A stretch of DNA of 64,000 nucleotides from Toxorhynchites rutilus septentrionalis (GCF_029784135.1 NC_073746.1:292664089-292728088); one strand, 5' to 3'; positions 1 to 13,044 are shown, counted from the stretch's first letter. Numbers and translations are program-made. The notes: generated by a model from the letters alone, not told the origin.

Positions 1-478
1 TACAATACAGCAACGAAATGAAATAATAAGTCATAAAACAAACGTTAAAATACAATGCTTCAAAATTATTCAAAAGAACTTATCTTTATTGTTGTTATCA
101 GCACGAAAAATTTTAAATGATGACAGATAGTTTTTCGCAGTTGCCAGGGATACAATTGTCATCCAATTGTCATCCAATTGTTACCAATAACGCACAGCAA
201 AACGTACCAATCGTTGGTAGGTATGTGTATAGCATCTGACATTTATTTTACTAACGGTCGGTAATATTTACAGAAAATATGCACATTCTATTTACTAATG
301 TTTGGCTCACCAAAGATACGGTAGCTTATTTTAGTAATCTGTCTTCTGAGAAAGCAAAGTTTTTCCGAAAATATAAGTGCTGTTCAAGGGAATGAGAAAA
401 AATCATACTTAGTCACACTATTGGGTTGGTATTTAATCGACTCGCAGAGGTTGTTTTTTCATGTAAACATAAATGATT
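1..478. other. Intergenic, no feature recognised
   Basis: A+T-rich sequence with no coding frame or terminal repeat that I can support. A short direct repeat of attgtcatcca occurs near position 157. Confidence 0.5.
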
Positions 479-716
479 GGCTTAGAATGAAAGGGGTGTA
501 AGTGATTTGATCGATTTCTCTTCATCGGTCATAACTTAGCTGCAAATACATTCCCAGCTGTATTTGACAATGTGAAAGATAGGCCAGAACCTCATCTATC
601 GGATTCTATAGCAAACTCAAATTGGAACGTTTTTGCAGTGGAGTTATTAACTGAATAAAAAGTTGATGAAGAGAAATCGATCAAGTCACTTACTCCCCTT
701 GCATTCTGAGCCCCTC
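479..716. repeat. MITE, family GGGGTGTAAGTGA, copy 1
   Basis: The two ends are inverted copies of each other: aaaggggtgtaagtgattt on the left and aagtcacttactcccctt on the right, each followed inward by a gatcgatttctctt motif or its complement. Three more copies lie at 25456, 42839 and 57043. It is too short to encode a transposase. Confidence 0.75.
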
Positions 717-1285
717 AAATATGATTTGTTTTTTTTCCTGCATCACTATCCGAAATTATTCTAATGCAATTTTGGTGATCTGTTTTATGTTCTTTGTTCC
801 AGCTACAAGCTTGTTTTCTGGGGATTAGCTAAACATGCAATCAATCGTTTAAGTGCCCCTGGAAAACTCAGAGATGTATAAGAGCACCTCATGTTGCGGA
901 AAATGATATGAGAGAAAACAGCTGAGTGAAAAGGATAAACACAACCCTAGATTGTGCCAAGAAAATGCAATATTCATATTTTCTGAAAAAAAACCGCTTT
1001 CTGCTAGTCAGTGTGGATACATACAGAGCATGTTCCCAAATATAGGTCGTGGAGAAGGCGACCAATTGTCGAAAAACATAAAGTTTGAGGACTTGTTTTT
1101 AATGCATTTATTTTATTGAAATGTTGTTTCCCCTGCAAATTGAAGATTGCATAGAGGAGCAGCAGAGAAAGATCTTCATCTTTTCCGCAATTTGTCTTCG
1201 GCGAGGCTGCTATCATGTGAATGAGCCTACAGGAGAAACGAATTAGCAAAGGCAAACTTTTTTCGGCAACGAAAAACAATGTGTA

Positions 1286-1730
1286 GGGGAAAAGAGGGGA
1301 ATTTGGACCACCTAAGCAAATCGCCTAATATTTCCAATCCAATACGGTCTAAATCAAAAATGTCACATTGTATACTGAGCTACACTTGTATTCTCTCAAT
1401 CAATAATGTTTAATCATTATATCAAGCCGCAAACTACCGAATATATCATAAAATAAAAGAGATGATTTTTGGACATTAAAATTTGATACGGGGTGATTTG
1501 GTCCAGTGTGTATTTCATTGAAAAAAAAACATACTTATGTTTATGTAAAGTATTTTGGGATAATGTTACAATCAGTAACAGTGTTTTTGGATCGATACCA
1601 GGTGTCTCGGCCAAATTCCAGACCAGAAAAATTGGATTAAGATTACAATAAAATCCAAGTTGAGCCGTACTTTTTGAGATAAAGGGGTGGTCCAAATCAC
1701 CCCGTATGTCCAACTCACCCCGTGTTACCC
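1286..1730. repeat. TA-flanked MITE with G-rich ends
   Basis: TA dinucleotides flank 445 bp whose ends are inverted: ggggaatttggaccacc near the left end and ggtggtccaaatcacccc near the right. A second cacccc motif lies at the very right end. The end design resembles pogo-type elements. No coding capacity is seen. Confidence 0.65.
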
Positions 1731-4133
1731 TAAATGCAACTACAAAAGGGAATAAAATCGAAGTGGCGATTCGAAAAGAAGTAAATAGAAAAGTATTGCA
1801 GAGATCTTTTTACCTTCAGATATAACGAATGTTAGAGCGGATGTTAATAATTGAATAGTTCACAAGAAGGTATTAGACTTATGGCGTCCATTATCGTCAA
1901 TGTGTGTATCGGTGTTTCGTTCAGCTCTTTCCAGAATATTGGTGAGTTTGGTGGAACACTACGAATATTTTCTTCAACCTAGTCAAGGTTTTAGAACATT
2001 GTGGGTTTAATCAGCTGGTTTCACAATCGCATGGATTGAGCCTCCGTGCCATAGCCAATTTGCATGTCCGAAACCGAAATTAAGAGATGAACTATGGAGA
2101 ACTGAAGAGACGAGGATATTCATAGGAACATTTTGAACTGCCGGTCGCTTCTGAGGACATAAGTAGCAACTCGCGACACATGATGTTATAAATTACAAAC
2201 AGTAGATAAATCTTATCTAGTTTTTGGAACCCCATTCTTTATGTACGCTAATGTTCAACCACGTCTCGTCATTTTAAAAATATGCTCGTCTGAACTATCT
2301 CATATTCGCCTGATATAAAAGAGTGTAATTTTCACCTATTCGGGAAATAGAATTTGTGTGTACCGATATTTGTATCGTCACACGTTGAAGCGAAATATAT
2401 ATTTGACCAATCTGAGAAGGCAATCGATAGAATCTCTTTGAAATGGTTTGTTGGGAGAAAACAATTATGAAAATTATATTATTGGAATACAATTATTTTG
2501 TACAAGGTATGAAAAGTTATAATATTATTTTATCATCAAACGAGCAGTGCAACGCGATAGACCTAAGACGAAAGCTATGAGAATACATCATCAAACTCGC
2601 CATCCGATTCGTGATGCATGCAATGAGCTTAATGTGTTGGCACCTATTTATGTGAAAGTACGTGTATTCAGTATGTTGTATCCACTATCCGTATTCCTTC
2701 CGATGTGGACATAGTTCGTATGATTCATGTACCATCGCTCCCAATGATTCCGATTCCACCGTTGCCATTCCAATGCACTGCATTAAAAAAAGATGTTTCC
2801 AATGTGGTCAATAAACCAACAAAAAGGATTGCTTCTCAGCTTGAAGAATTCTCCCGGATGTGACTTTCCGCATTACATTTACACTTGCCAGCAGCTGCCA
2901 CAGATTGTGCAGAACAGCTGTTGCATAAGCCCCCGTCTACCATCCTCCGTGCACGTTTGTTTGTAACCCTTTGCCCGGGTCAAGGTCTTAAGGCTGTACG
3001 AACTAAACTAGCCACAAGAGTGCCCTTTCCCGGTGCCATTTCTCCTCCAGTTGGTGGCTCCTGATATCGAGTCTCGGCTAACGATGATATGGTGTCTCAT
3101 TGCGTTGAGCTGCTTCCCGCTAGCGAAAAGCACTAATAGTGAAATACGATACCACAGTTGAATTCGAGTATTATGTAGTAGTTGTCGCCAGCGGTCGGTC
3201 CTGTTGGCTTCAAACTCGTCCAACCATCGGTCATTGTCAGGATTATCATCGCTGTGTATACTTTCCGGCATGTTCATTTATCCATATTTATCCTTCTCCT
3301 AGGATATTTTTGGCCATTGGATTTATTTTGTGCACATAACTGCGCACATTGCCCTTCTTGTGAATGGCCGTATACTATTGTTTACGAATTGAGAGCCCCG
3401 AAGGATTACGCACGAAGTGGACATAGTATGAACATTTTAGAAATGTGATATTCTTTCATCTGGCGGAACACGTTGCACCAATACAAGTCATTTCATCAGT
3501 GGTAATGTTTTCTCTTCTCGGCTAGGTCTATTTCGTTGGCAAAAAACAAACAGCAGCGAATGTTAACGTTACCCCCGGTCTCGTCTAATTCGCTGCCACC
3601 GGAAGGCAATCAACGTTGGTATTTATGGCCCACTTCTACAATAGTTACAGCAGTGAATCCTTCACACTCGTGGTTTACAGCGGAGGATTGTGTCGGATTA
3701 GTTTACTGCTGATAATTGATGTCATAATTCATGTCGTTCCAGCGGCAATCGTGATTATCGGCTGGTACTCATTACCAGGGGGTGTTTATGTTGGTCTATA
3801 AATTATATCCCCCCAAAAGCAAGAGATATTTATACAATGAAATGACAAATTTTGATTAATATTAGCTGTAAATGGGTAAGAGCAATTTTATAATATGCAA
3901 CAAACCTGTGAATCGATATTCTAAAGCTATTACACATTGAAAAAACACAATATAATCCTACCTATGTATTGGTAAGTTCCAGGTGGATGACTTCAACGCA
4001 TATGGCGAACACACAGTAAACTGCCAATAAATTATTGTTTTTACTTTCAATCAACTTTCAACCAAACCCTCATATGTTTTGTTTTGTTTTGCCAAATTTT
4101 TGTTTGCGGAAAAAATATGTTTCGATGTATATA
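1731..4133. other. Intergenic; central part compositionally coding-like but unassigned
   Basis: No recognised gene. Between about 2560 and 3840 base composition is closer to 50% G+C and long frames occur on both strands, for example an 89-codon minus frame at 3008-3277 with charged text such as NDRWLDEFEANRTDRWRQ. No intact gene, splice pattern or family match could be made. It may be an old decayed element. Confidence 0.3.
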
Positions 4134-5413
4134 TTAGGCTGTCAAAAAAGTCCTGCGGTATTTCCGCGAGGTGTCGTTGTAAGCGCGTAGTTCTAGTTGT
4201 ATTCATTGTATCGAGTCATACTATAGCTTGTTGGAAAGGTATTTTTGCGCGCTATAATATAGTCCTTGACAGTTTTGTTTGGTTAAGTCGTTCGTGAGTT
4301 ATAGTGTCGCAAATATGGAGCAAAATAAAGAGAAAATCCGACATATTTTACAGTACACTATGACAAAGGCAAAAATGCATCTCAAGCTGCCAAAAAAATT
4401 TGTGCAGTTTATGGACCCGATACAGTTTCGATTTCCACCGCACAACGATGGTTTCAACGTTTTCGTTCTGGTGTAGAGGTCGTCGAAGATGCGCCACGCT
4501 CCGGAAGGCCTGTCGTCGAAAATTGCGACAAAATCGCTGAATTAGCCGAGAAAGACCGACATAGTAGCAGCCGTAGCATCGACCAAGAGCTGGGGATAAG
4601 TCATCAAACCGTTATTAACCATTTGAAGAAGCTTGGATTCACAAAGAAGCTCGATGTATGGGTGCCACACACGTTGACGCAAAAAAACATCTTTGACCGT
4701 ATCGACGCATGTGAATCGCTGCTGAATCGCAACAAAATCGACCCGTTTCTGAAGCGGATGGTGACTGGCGATGAAAAGTGGGTCACTTACGACAACGTGA
4801 AGCGCAAACGGTCGTGATCGAAGCCTGCTGAAGCGGCTCAGACGGTGGCCAAGCCCTCATTAACGGCCAGGAAGGTTCTGCTGTGTGTTTGGTGGGATTG
4901 TCAAGGAATAATCTATTATGAGCTGCTTCCCTATGGCCAAACGCTCAATTCGGACCTGTACTGCCAACAACTGGACCGCTTGAAGGTAGCACTCATGAAT
5001 AAGAGGCCATCTTTGATAAACAGAGGCCGCATTGTCTTCCATCAGGACAACGCCAGACCACACACTTCTTTGGTGACGCGCCAGAAGCTCCGGGAGCTCG
5101 GATGGGAGGTTCCTTTGCATCTGCCGTGTAGTCCGGACCTTGCACCAAGTGACTACCACCTGTTTTTGTCCATGGCGAACGAGCTAGGTAGTCAGAAGTC
5201 ACAAAAGAGGCCTGTGAAAATTGGCTATCCGAGTTTTTTTGCCAATAAGGAAGCGAGCTTCTATAACAGGGGTATTATGAAGTTGGCATCTCGTTGGGAA
5301 CAAGTCATCGAACAAAACGGCGCATATTTGACTTAAAACAGATGATTGTAACTAATTTTATGAACAAATGAAAATTAAAAAAAAAATACCGCAGGACTTT
5401 TTTGACAGCCTAA
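4134..5413 (+). mobile_element. mariner (DD34D) transposon, family TTAGGCTGTC, copy 1
   Basis: A 1280-bp element flanked by TA (4132-4133 and 5414-5415). Terminal inverted repeats read ttaggctgtcaaaaaagtcc on the left and the complement at the right end, about 29 bp in all. It contains one decayed transposase frame. A second copy of the same family lies inverted at 37426-38708. Confidence 0.93.
4315..5336 (+). pseudogene. mariner transposase, broken
   Basis: The start is ATG at 4315 (MEQNKEKIRHIL). A one-base loss near 4350 shifts the frame, a TGA at 4815-4817 replaces a tryptophan codon after VKRKRS, and the frame is disturbed again near 5190. Catalytic segments TGDEKW, HQDNARPH and SPDLAPSDYHLF remain, giving the DD34D pattern. 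The C-terminus NGAYLT and stop are intact. It cannot make a full enzyme. Confidence 0.92.
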
Positions 5414-5618
5414 TATAATTTGTACTGCATTTGGAGCTGTGAATATGAAATGGTAGAATGAATGTAGGGTGCGTGGAAGACTCTGGCTCCTAGCAACCGT
5501 CAATATACTGCAACCTGTATTCCCTACCTGGTATCGCATTTAAAGCTATGTCAAAATGAATTTTCAAGCTCAACCTAATATTTTTGTATTGCATATTCAC
5601 CTGCCTCGCATAAGACTA

Positions 5619-5831
5619 AAGGGTGTCCCACATCAAATTGCATCACAGAAGAAACACTGTAGAAAATTACTCTTTGTGTATTATCTTTTGAAAGTTTGTG
5701 TAGAAGCAGTTTAGAGTGTATTGTTTACACCGTATTTTTATCGCTGTGTTTTTATCGAAAATTATAAAAAGGATCGTTCAACTAGGTAATTTTCTTCGGA
5801 GTTTTGATGCAACTTGATGCGGGACACCCTT
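5619..5831. repeat. MITE derived from a DD37D-type element
   Basis: A 213-bp TA-flanked element with ends aagggtgtcccacatcaa and the near-complement ttgatgcgggacaccctt. Its interior (agtttagagtgtattgttta..) matches, in reverse, the terminal 150 bp of the larger element ending at 39473, so it looks like an internally deleted relative. Confidence 0.8.
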
Positions 5832-5900
5832 TAGAGAATGACTAAACGGTCCATTACTAGGAGCAGCTCATCATCATGAGTTTAATTGAACGAATGAACT

Positions 5901-6935
5901 GGAGACTCGATTATCCGGGATTCGATTATCCGGAATTTTAGACTCGATTATCCGGAGTATTTTATTTTTGATTTTCGGAAATTTTGAATAATTTGTATAA
6001 TAATTCCATATTGAATAGCCAACATGGGTATCAATTGAAAGGGCTTAACTAGTAGAACACAGTTATTTATGAAAAATGCTAATCCAAGATGTCGGATTAC
6101 ATATTTTCTCAGAACCCCATCAATATGTATATCAAATGAAAGGGATTGACTAGTACAACACAGTTATTCATTGAAAATTCAACTCCAAAATGGCCGCCAC
6201 CATAAGATGACGCCATATTTATTTTTGAAACAGCTTGACTAGTAGAACACAGTTATTTATGAAAAATGCTGATCCAATATGGCGGCCACTACAAAATAAC
6301 GGATTACATATTTTCTCAGAACCCCATCAATATGGATATCAAATGAAAGGGATTGACTAGTAGAGCTAGTAGAACTAGTAGAACACAAACACTGTGTTCT
6401 ACTAGTCAAGCCCTTTCGTTTGATATTCACATTGAAGTGGTTCTGAGAATATATGTAAACCGCCATTTTGCTGCAGCCGCCATCTTGGATTTACATTTTC
6501 CATAAATAACCGTGTTCTACTGATCAAGCTCTTTCATTCGATACCCATATTGATGGGGTTTTGGGAAAATGGGATTTCGAGAAAATATGTACATAATCCG
6601 TCATTTTGTACTGGCCGCCATCTTGGATTTTGAAGATCATGGAATACGCAGTTTTATAATGAAACCAGAGATAAAGATGTGTTCCAAATTTCAGATCAAA
6701 CGGTCAACAGGAAGAAGGTTAAATTTCTATCAATGTGGTATAGCGCTACAGAAAAAGTTGCAAAGTTACAAAGTTACAAAGTCACAAACATACAAACGGG
6801 TCCAAGCTGAATACAACCGTTCAAAAAAAAAGTGCAAATCATATTTATATTACGTTTACCGAGAATTTTTTTTTTATGATTCGATTATCCGGAGTGAACA
6901 AAAAATTAATACTCCGGATAATCGAGTCCGACCTG
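5901..6935. repeat. Non-autonomous element, family CGATTATCCGG, copy 1
   Basis: The left part carries three actcgattatccgg-type motifs and the right end has actccggataatcgagtccg followed by acctgta. The interior is made of degenerate repeats of about 110 bp built around tgatacccatattgatgggg and ggccgccat. The left terminus lacks the caggtcgg end seen in the second copy (45623), so it is truncated or diverged there. Confidence 0.72.
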
Positions 6936-7684
6936 TATAACTATAATTTGACTAACGCGGAGTAATTTAACTCAATTTAATTATAATCTATAAAATATTA
7001 TCGAAGCTTGGCTAAATTTCTACTGTTAAACTGGGAATAACGTTTTGCCTCTTAATAATTCTTATTGGAATTTTGCAACATATTTTCTTCCAAAAAATCA
7101 TGCTTCGAATGAAACTTCAAGTTTTAAAATTATTATCCACTTAAATTCATTGTAGTGATATTCATGAAGCAATATATTTATTTATTTAATATTTGACCTT
7201 CAATGACCTAGCATTTCGGTCTAGTCTACCCAAGCTCAAGCTCAGTGACCTAGCATTTCGGTCCATTGAATCGTAGCTGTAAATGAAAAATGTGTACGGG
7301 GAAAATTTTTACTGTAATTCTGTGAAGTTTGGAATAATTTCATGTTCGACAAAAACCGTGTGATTTTCATTTTCATAAAGTACTGATTTGATTCGGGAAA
7401 GTTTATTTTCATTCATAATTTCTATTTCAAAAGTGTGTTCATTCCACTTGAAAATCCATTCGTGTCATTGTCGCTTCACAAATTCGGAATACGAAGCTCA
7501 ATGTCGTCAACGCGAAACACATAGAAAATCGGTCAACCTGAGCGAAACGGAATGTTCTTGAACAAAGGTTCAAAATGTGGTATTAAGCGTCCTATCATAG
7601 GGCACACTAAAGTTTATTTGAGTCTGTATGCCTAATAAGATATGAAGCTACGCTGCCTTGCTCGCGAATAAAGTAAAAGCCGTA
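6936..7684. other. Intergenic, no gene recognised
   Basis: A+T-rich. A 19-bp motif gacctagcatttcggtc occurs twice, near 7187 and 7247, as a short direct repeat. Nothing else is supported. Confidence 0.45.
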
Positions 7685-8595
7685 GGGGAAGCGGGGGCAT
7701 AGTGGTCACCCTAAGGAATATGCCCGGCGTCCACATACCGCTTCAATTCGCGTTTTTCGACGAATATTATAGTTCAACTCACTGTTGTTCAAGACAGCAA
7801 ACGGCTTTACCATAAAAATTCGAAAATAGTACATTTTTAATCATTAGAAAAAAAGGTGAAAAACCGAACTTTTTTTTTGCTTGGAGGTAAAATGGTCACC
7901 TAGTGGGGGCAAAGTGGTCACTTTTACATATCAAGCTAAATGGAATAGATTTATGCGTTTTTTTCATCCAAATTTGTTCAAATCATATTATTTATAGTAG
8001 GTACATGCATGAAATAAGGTTGGCCTATTCACCTAGAGTCTCAATTTAAATTTTCTCTTGCACACAAAAGCGTAGTAAGAAACACATAACGTTCCGCATA
8101 ATGAGGCTTGGTTTAGTGGGAGTGGCTTATTTATCCAGGGTCAAAGCCACAAAAGGATCGTCTTCTAGAGCAGAATGTGATGAGGTATATCAACTTTAGT
8201 AAACAGAACCACTTTGCCCCCAAACATGAAAATAATGTCTATGCTAATTAATCGCTGAGATTAAACAAAATATCTTTTCACCTCTCCTAGAATATGTGAA
8301 CAGTCGTCCAAACTGATGATTTGTCCAACATATCAGATTTAATAAACTAAATTTCACGAAAAAATCCTTAGATACCATGCGGAACTACGGTCGAATGACT
8401 CTCGAGAGAGCAATTTTTGTTTTTATTTATATTTTGACATGCGACAACTCTATTGAAGTACAGGGTGACTCAAAAGTCATTAAATGTTTCAAACATAAGG
8501 TGATTATCAATACGGCATCTATAGTCAATAGTTATACTACCAAACAAACAGGTGACCACTTTGCCCCCCCATGACCAATTTGCCCCCACTACCCC
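7685..8595. repeat. TA-flanked non-autonomous element with GGGGGCAAA ends
   Basis: A 911-bp element with TA on both sides. The left end is ggggaagcgggggcatagtg and the right end is the complement of ggggtagtgggggcaaattg. Internal copies of gggggcaaagtggtcac near 7905 and of its complement near 8550 repeat the end motif. No transposase is present. Confidence 0.75.
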
Positions 8596-8629
8596 TATGT
8601 TGCGCAGACCCCCAAACCAATTGCCCGGA

Positions 8630-8870
8630 TTTTGAATGAATCGCCGAACCTGCAAATGGTCGCTGTGGTACAATGCTCTTACAAAAGAAGAATATCAAAT
8701 CGAGGAAACTTCAAAGAAAATTGAAGTTTACCATCCATGGGTGATGCAGAATCGTCTTCAGACCGCACGGACATACATGAAGAGAAAGGTAGAATGGCGT
8801 AATGTTGTGTTTTCGAACGAGGCATGGCTTGAGTCAAAGCGTCAAAGCACCACCCCCGAAGCGGAACTTT
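8630..8870 (+). pseudogene. Tc1-like transposase relic
   Basis: A decayed frame contains HPWVMQNRLQTARTYMKRKV followed by EWRNVVFSNEAW. This matches the Tc1-family stretch just before and including the first catalytic aspartate (usually W..V.FSDE), here changed to SNEA. The rest of the enzyme is missing. Confidence 0.55.
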
Positions 8871-9440
8871 GGGGGTGGAAATTTGATGGTCATATTTGTT
8901 CAATCTCAACCCGCATGAACTCCGGAATATATCTGATCCGAACTTTTTGTTAAAATTTGATAATTCGGCTAAGCGAATGTCTAATCATCTCTCACAATTC
9001 GTCCTATTTTGTTATTAAAATGTTGATTTATTTTCGATTGAATTATGTCGAATGAACGCAAACTTACCTGAAACAATCTCGGGAGCGACCTGTTGGTTTA
9101 GGATACTCACACTACAATAGATCAAACTAATGGTCGCAGTGGTACGATGCTTCTACAGGAGAATGATGCTCCTTTTTCCTTGGCACCAGCGTTCTTTTAA
9201 CGTTCAGATTCTAGATTTTTTTCAGTAGTGCCAGCAGATGGGCATCACAACGCTGACAATTTGATTGAATGGCGATATTTTGATTGCTTCCTTCATTCTA
9301 GAGTTTCAGGTCATTTGAGAGCTCGGTGCTTTAAAAAAAACATGTGACTTATTTGGAACTTAAATTAAATGTGCTGTTGGATTAGAGTAGTGCGGGGCAA
9401 AGGTGCGCACCTAACTGTTGTCGTTCAATAAGTCTTGATA

Positions 9441-10738
9441 TTGGGTTGGGGAAAAAGAAATGTCGTATATTGTCAATATATGGCAACACTTAAACATATC
9501 TTGTGTTGTACTTATCGCATCGGGTCATACTATACGGCTATTTAAAGACGACAATCTGTGCTACAAGTGTTGTTTTGACAGTGTTGTGATTGTCCTTTTC
9601 AGTCTCCAGTTATAGCGCGTCAAAGATGAAGTCCACCAAGCAAGAAATTCGCCATATTTTACGTTTTTACTACCTGCGAGGTAAAACTGCAACGAAGGCG
9701 GCCGAAAAAAATTGTGTAGTTTATGGACCCGATACTGTAACGATTCGCACAGCATCGCGTTGGTTTAATCGATTTCGTCCTGGTGTAGTGGCTGTCGAAG
9801 ATACACCCCGTACTGGTAGGCCAATCGTCGTGGAAACCGATAAAATCGTTGAAATCATCCAAGTAGACCGGCATGTGAGCACTCGATCGATTGGCCAGGA
9901 ACTGGGTATAGACCATAAAACCGTTTGGAACCATTTGCAGAAGATTGGATTCCAAAAAAAGCTGGATGTATGGGTGCCACACGAGTTGACGCAAAAAAAT
10001 CTTTTAGACCGAATCAACGCCTGCGATGCACTGCTGAAACGGAACGAACTCGACTCATTTTTGAAGAAGATAGTGACTGGTGATGAAAAGTGGATCACGT
10101 ACGACAACCTAAAGCGAAAAAAGTCGTGGCCGAAGCGCGGTGAGCCGGCCCAAACCATCGCCAAGCCCGGATTGACGGCCAGGAAGGTTTTGCTGTGTGT
10201 TTGGTGGGATTGGAAGGGAATCATCCACTATGAGCTGCTCACCTATGGCCAGACCCTCAACTCGGTTCTCTACTGTGAACAGCTTGACCGTTTGAAGCAG
10301 GCGATTGACCAGAAGCGGCCAGAAATGATCAATAGGAATGGTGTTGTTTTCCACCAGGACAACGCTCGGCCTCATACATCTTTGATGACCCGCCAGAAGC
10401 TACGGGAGCTCGGATGGGATGTCCTATTGCACCCACCGTAAAGTCCGGACCTGGCTCCAAGTGATTATCATCTCTTCCGGTCCATGCAAAACGCTCTTGG
10501 TGATACTAAGTTTGCGTCAAAAGAGGCTTGAGAAAACTGGCTGTCTGAGTTTTCTGCAAATAAGGAGGGGGGATTTCATAAAGGGGGGGGGGGTGTGGTT
10601 AATGAAGTAGCCTTCTAAATGGCAACAAGTTTGCGAACAAAACGGCGCATATTTGACTTAAATTGGATAATTTTAAGTATGTTAAATAAAGCGTCAAATT
10701 TCGATCAGAAATACGACATTTCTTTTTCCCCAACCCTA
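9441..10738 (+). mobile_element. mariner (DD34D) transposon, family TTGGGTTGGGG
   Basis: A 1298-bp element with TA at 9439-9440 and 10739-10740. Terminal inverted repeats are ttgggttggggaaaaagaaa on the left and tttctttttccccaaccc at the right end. It is a different family from the copies at 4134 and 37426 but encodes a related transposase. Confidence 0.92.
9626..10661 (+). pseudogene. mariner transposase, nearly full length with late stop
   Basis: The ATG at 9626 is chosen because MKSTKQEIRHIL aligns with the start of the sister family. The frame is open for 271 codons, through helix-turn-helix DNA-binding segments, VTGDEKW and HQDNARPH, to a TAA at 10439 that replaces the tyrosine before SPDLAPSDYHLF. 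The spacing across that stop fits DD34D. A second stop (tga, about 10530) and a G-run expansion near 10585 follow. It was probably active recently but now lacks the third catalytic aspartate. Confidence 0.92.
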
Positions 10739-10984
10739 TAGAAAAGCAAATAAAATTTAGTTTGCTTACCAATTTGTAATTATATATATTATCTTCGAAA
10801 CTTAGTACAAGAATTTCTTGAGTTTTGTTTGTAGTTAGATAAATGCCTATTTTAATACAAAATGACAAATGCGAACTTTTGCCCCATAGTGGGGCAATAT
10901 GATAACGGGCCATCCACATATCACGTGAAAATTTTGGTGAGGGAGGAGACCAGCATTTGAAGCAGTATTCTTTTTATTCACAAA

Positions 10985-11220
10985 CCAAGTTTATAAATAC
11001 AGCCATTCCATGCCAAACCGATATAGTGGTTCTCAGATTTTTTGTGAGAAGTGGTAGTTTTGTTCCTCATAAAAAACTATTTTCAATAGAATTTATTTTT
11101 AATATGAATATATTTTTTTATTAGGCTGCCCATTTTCCATTTTAGGGAGGTGACTTTTTCAAAAAATCATAACTTTTGAACTACTGAACCGATTCAGATA
11201 TTTGATATATTGAAGCAATT
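10985..11220. repeat. Dispersed repeat with ATATAGTGGTTCTCAGATTTT core
   Basis: The segment shares the string gatatagtggttctcagatt, then ggtgcc/gctgcccat and tcataacttttgaactactg, with 12590-12905 and more loosely with 62505-62650. It is non-coding. Confidence 0.55.
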
Positions 11221-11224
11221 GAAG

Positions 11225-11470
11225 CCAAGATAAGTAATGGGCCTGAAGAATCGGCTAGAGTTAGGCTTGGGTTTGCTCAGCTGCTTGAACTCGGGAACGA
11301 TCGCATCGTGGCCGGGGAAATTCCCTTGTAAATTCTTGGCTAATACTGACATAGGTATTGGGTCAATTCCTGATCGGTCTAGGGTCTTCTCGGGTTGGAA
11401 ATTTCCTCGACATGCAATGGAATAAATACGTTCATATAATGGCTTGAATTGTTCTTTCGATTAGTAACCT
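11225..11470 (+). repeat. Dispersed repeat GATAAGTAATGGGCCTGAAG, copy 1
   Basis: The sequence gataagtaatgggcctgaag onward through gctcagctgcttgaactcgg to ggaataaatacgttca is repeated at 30082-30440 in the same orientation, and partly inverted at 29860-29980. It is non-coding and may be a SINE-like or retroelement fragment. Confidence 0.6.
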
Positions 11471-11485
11471 ATGCCTGCGAGATAA

Positions 11486-11488
<3 letters not shown>

Positions 11489-11547
<59 letters not shown>
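11489..11547. repeat. (AT)n microsatellite
   Basis: A run of alternating A and T of about 59 bp. Confidence 0.98.
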
Positions 11548-11551
<4 letters not shown>

Positions 11552-11633
11552 CCGTTATATAATTATTATCAATAAGATAACTCGTTCCGCTCAAACCTTT
11601 GCAGGGGAAAGAGGTGGGACCATCATCATTAAA

Positions 11634-11756
<123 letters not shown>

Positions 11757-11970
11757 TCCAAAACCCAGAAATGTGTTCTTTTTCATTTTCGAGTAATGAT
11801 TTTTCAAGGTTAAATATTTTTGAGAGCAAAACGAACTTTTGCCCCACAAGCAATTTTGCAACTTATCGAATTTCTTTTTCACAAAAACGAAAACGCACTA
11901 TTATAGTAGACGTGTTATCTATAGTAGATATAGAATAAGGTTTCTTTGGCAATGTAGTTTAGAGCTTCCC

Positions 11971-12148
11971 CAAGCAAACCATTTGTCATGACAATTGTCA
12001 TGCGAAAATGCGAAAACAGAATAGAAACTGAGAGAGGTTGACGCTCATACGGTATGACTCATACGGTATGAGGCATGATGTCGACGCCAACCTCTCTCAG
12101 TTTCTATTCTGTTTTCGCAAGACAATTGTCATGACAAATGGTTTGCTT
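11971..12148. repeat. Foldback MITE with 9-bp target duplication
   Basis: Two arms of about 70 bp are inverted copies (left starts caagcaaaccatttgtcatg; right ends with its complement) around a loop of about 45 bp that contains catacggtatga twice. The 9-mer gagcttccc flanks both sides (11962-11970 and 12149-12157), as expected of a target-site duplication. Confidence 0.85.
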
Positions 12149-12569
12149 GAGCTTCCCAGTTATTTTAGGAAATCAAATCGCCATCCCCAAAATTGTGAAA
12201 ATTAGATCAGAACAACGCAAAATTCTTCTTACCTCATAACTTTTTGTCACTTCCATGGAATGTATCTTGTTTATATGTGTGAGCTGCTGGTGTAATAATG
12301 GGTCAAACGGATACACTGCTGTCGAATTTTTATACTCGTTTGTTTTAAAAATGCCAATGCAAACTTTTGCCCCGCACTACTCTACAGAGAAATCCAAAGG
12401 TAGGATATTGCCTTCAGTAAACGGCATGTTATTATTTCGGAGTTCAGTCCCTCCCCCTTTTCAGTGGTTGCCCTCTATTTTCTAATACGCTTTTGACCAT
12501 CTCTAATGTGTAAGGAAAATTTATGTCAAGTTTGGAGAATATCGGTCAAAGCGTTTCAGAGATATGGTG

Positions 12570-12905
12570 GAATACATTCATGCAGCAATTGCATGCCAAA
12601 TCGATATAGTGGTTCTCAGATTTTCGTGAAAAGCTTTAGCTTTGGTCCGAAAAATCCATTTATTCGCCCTTTTCCTAAAAATGATTTTTTTAGAAAATTC
12701 ATAACTTTTGAACTGCTGGACCGCTTCAGATGATCACCATATCAAAAACCAAATATCCAAAATTCAAAGATGTGATTTTTCCGTTTTCAAGTTATGATTT
12801 TTCAAAGCGATTCTATGACAAACAATAGTCTTAGTCTTAGGTCACCAACAAAAAAAATAGACCCGTATTTGCTCATTAGGGTGCCCAGTCTTAAAATAGG
12901 GGCAC
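12570..12905. repeat. Dispersed repeat, second copy of the 10985 family
   Basis: Contains gatatagtggttctcagatt and tcataacttttgaactgctg, as at 10985, followed by a gggtgcccagt tail near 12883. Confidence 0.55.
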
Positions 12906-13044
12906 GAAAAAAGCAACATTTGATACTTTTTTTATGTTGAAACATTTTTAGCAGCAATTAAAAATTTGAAGGATTTCCAACTTTGTGCACTACCTTGATC
13001 AAAAAATTCCCGGAATGAACATTTGGCTAAAAACGAAACGAATA

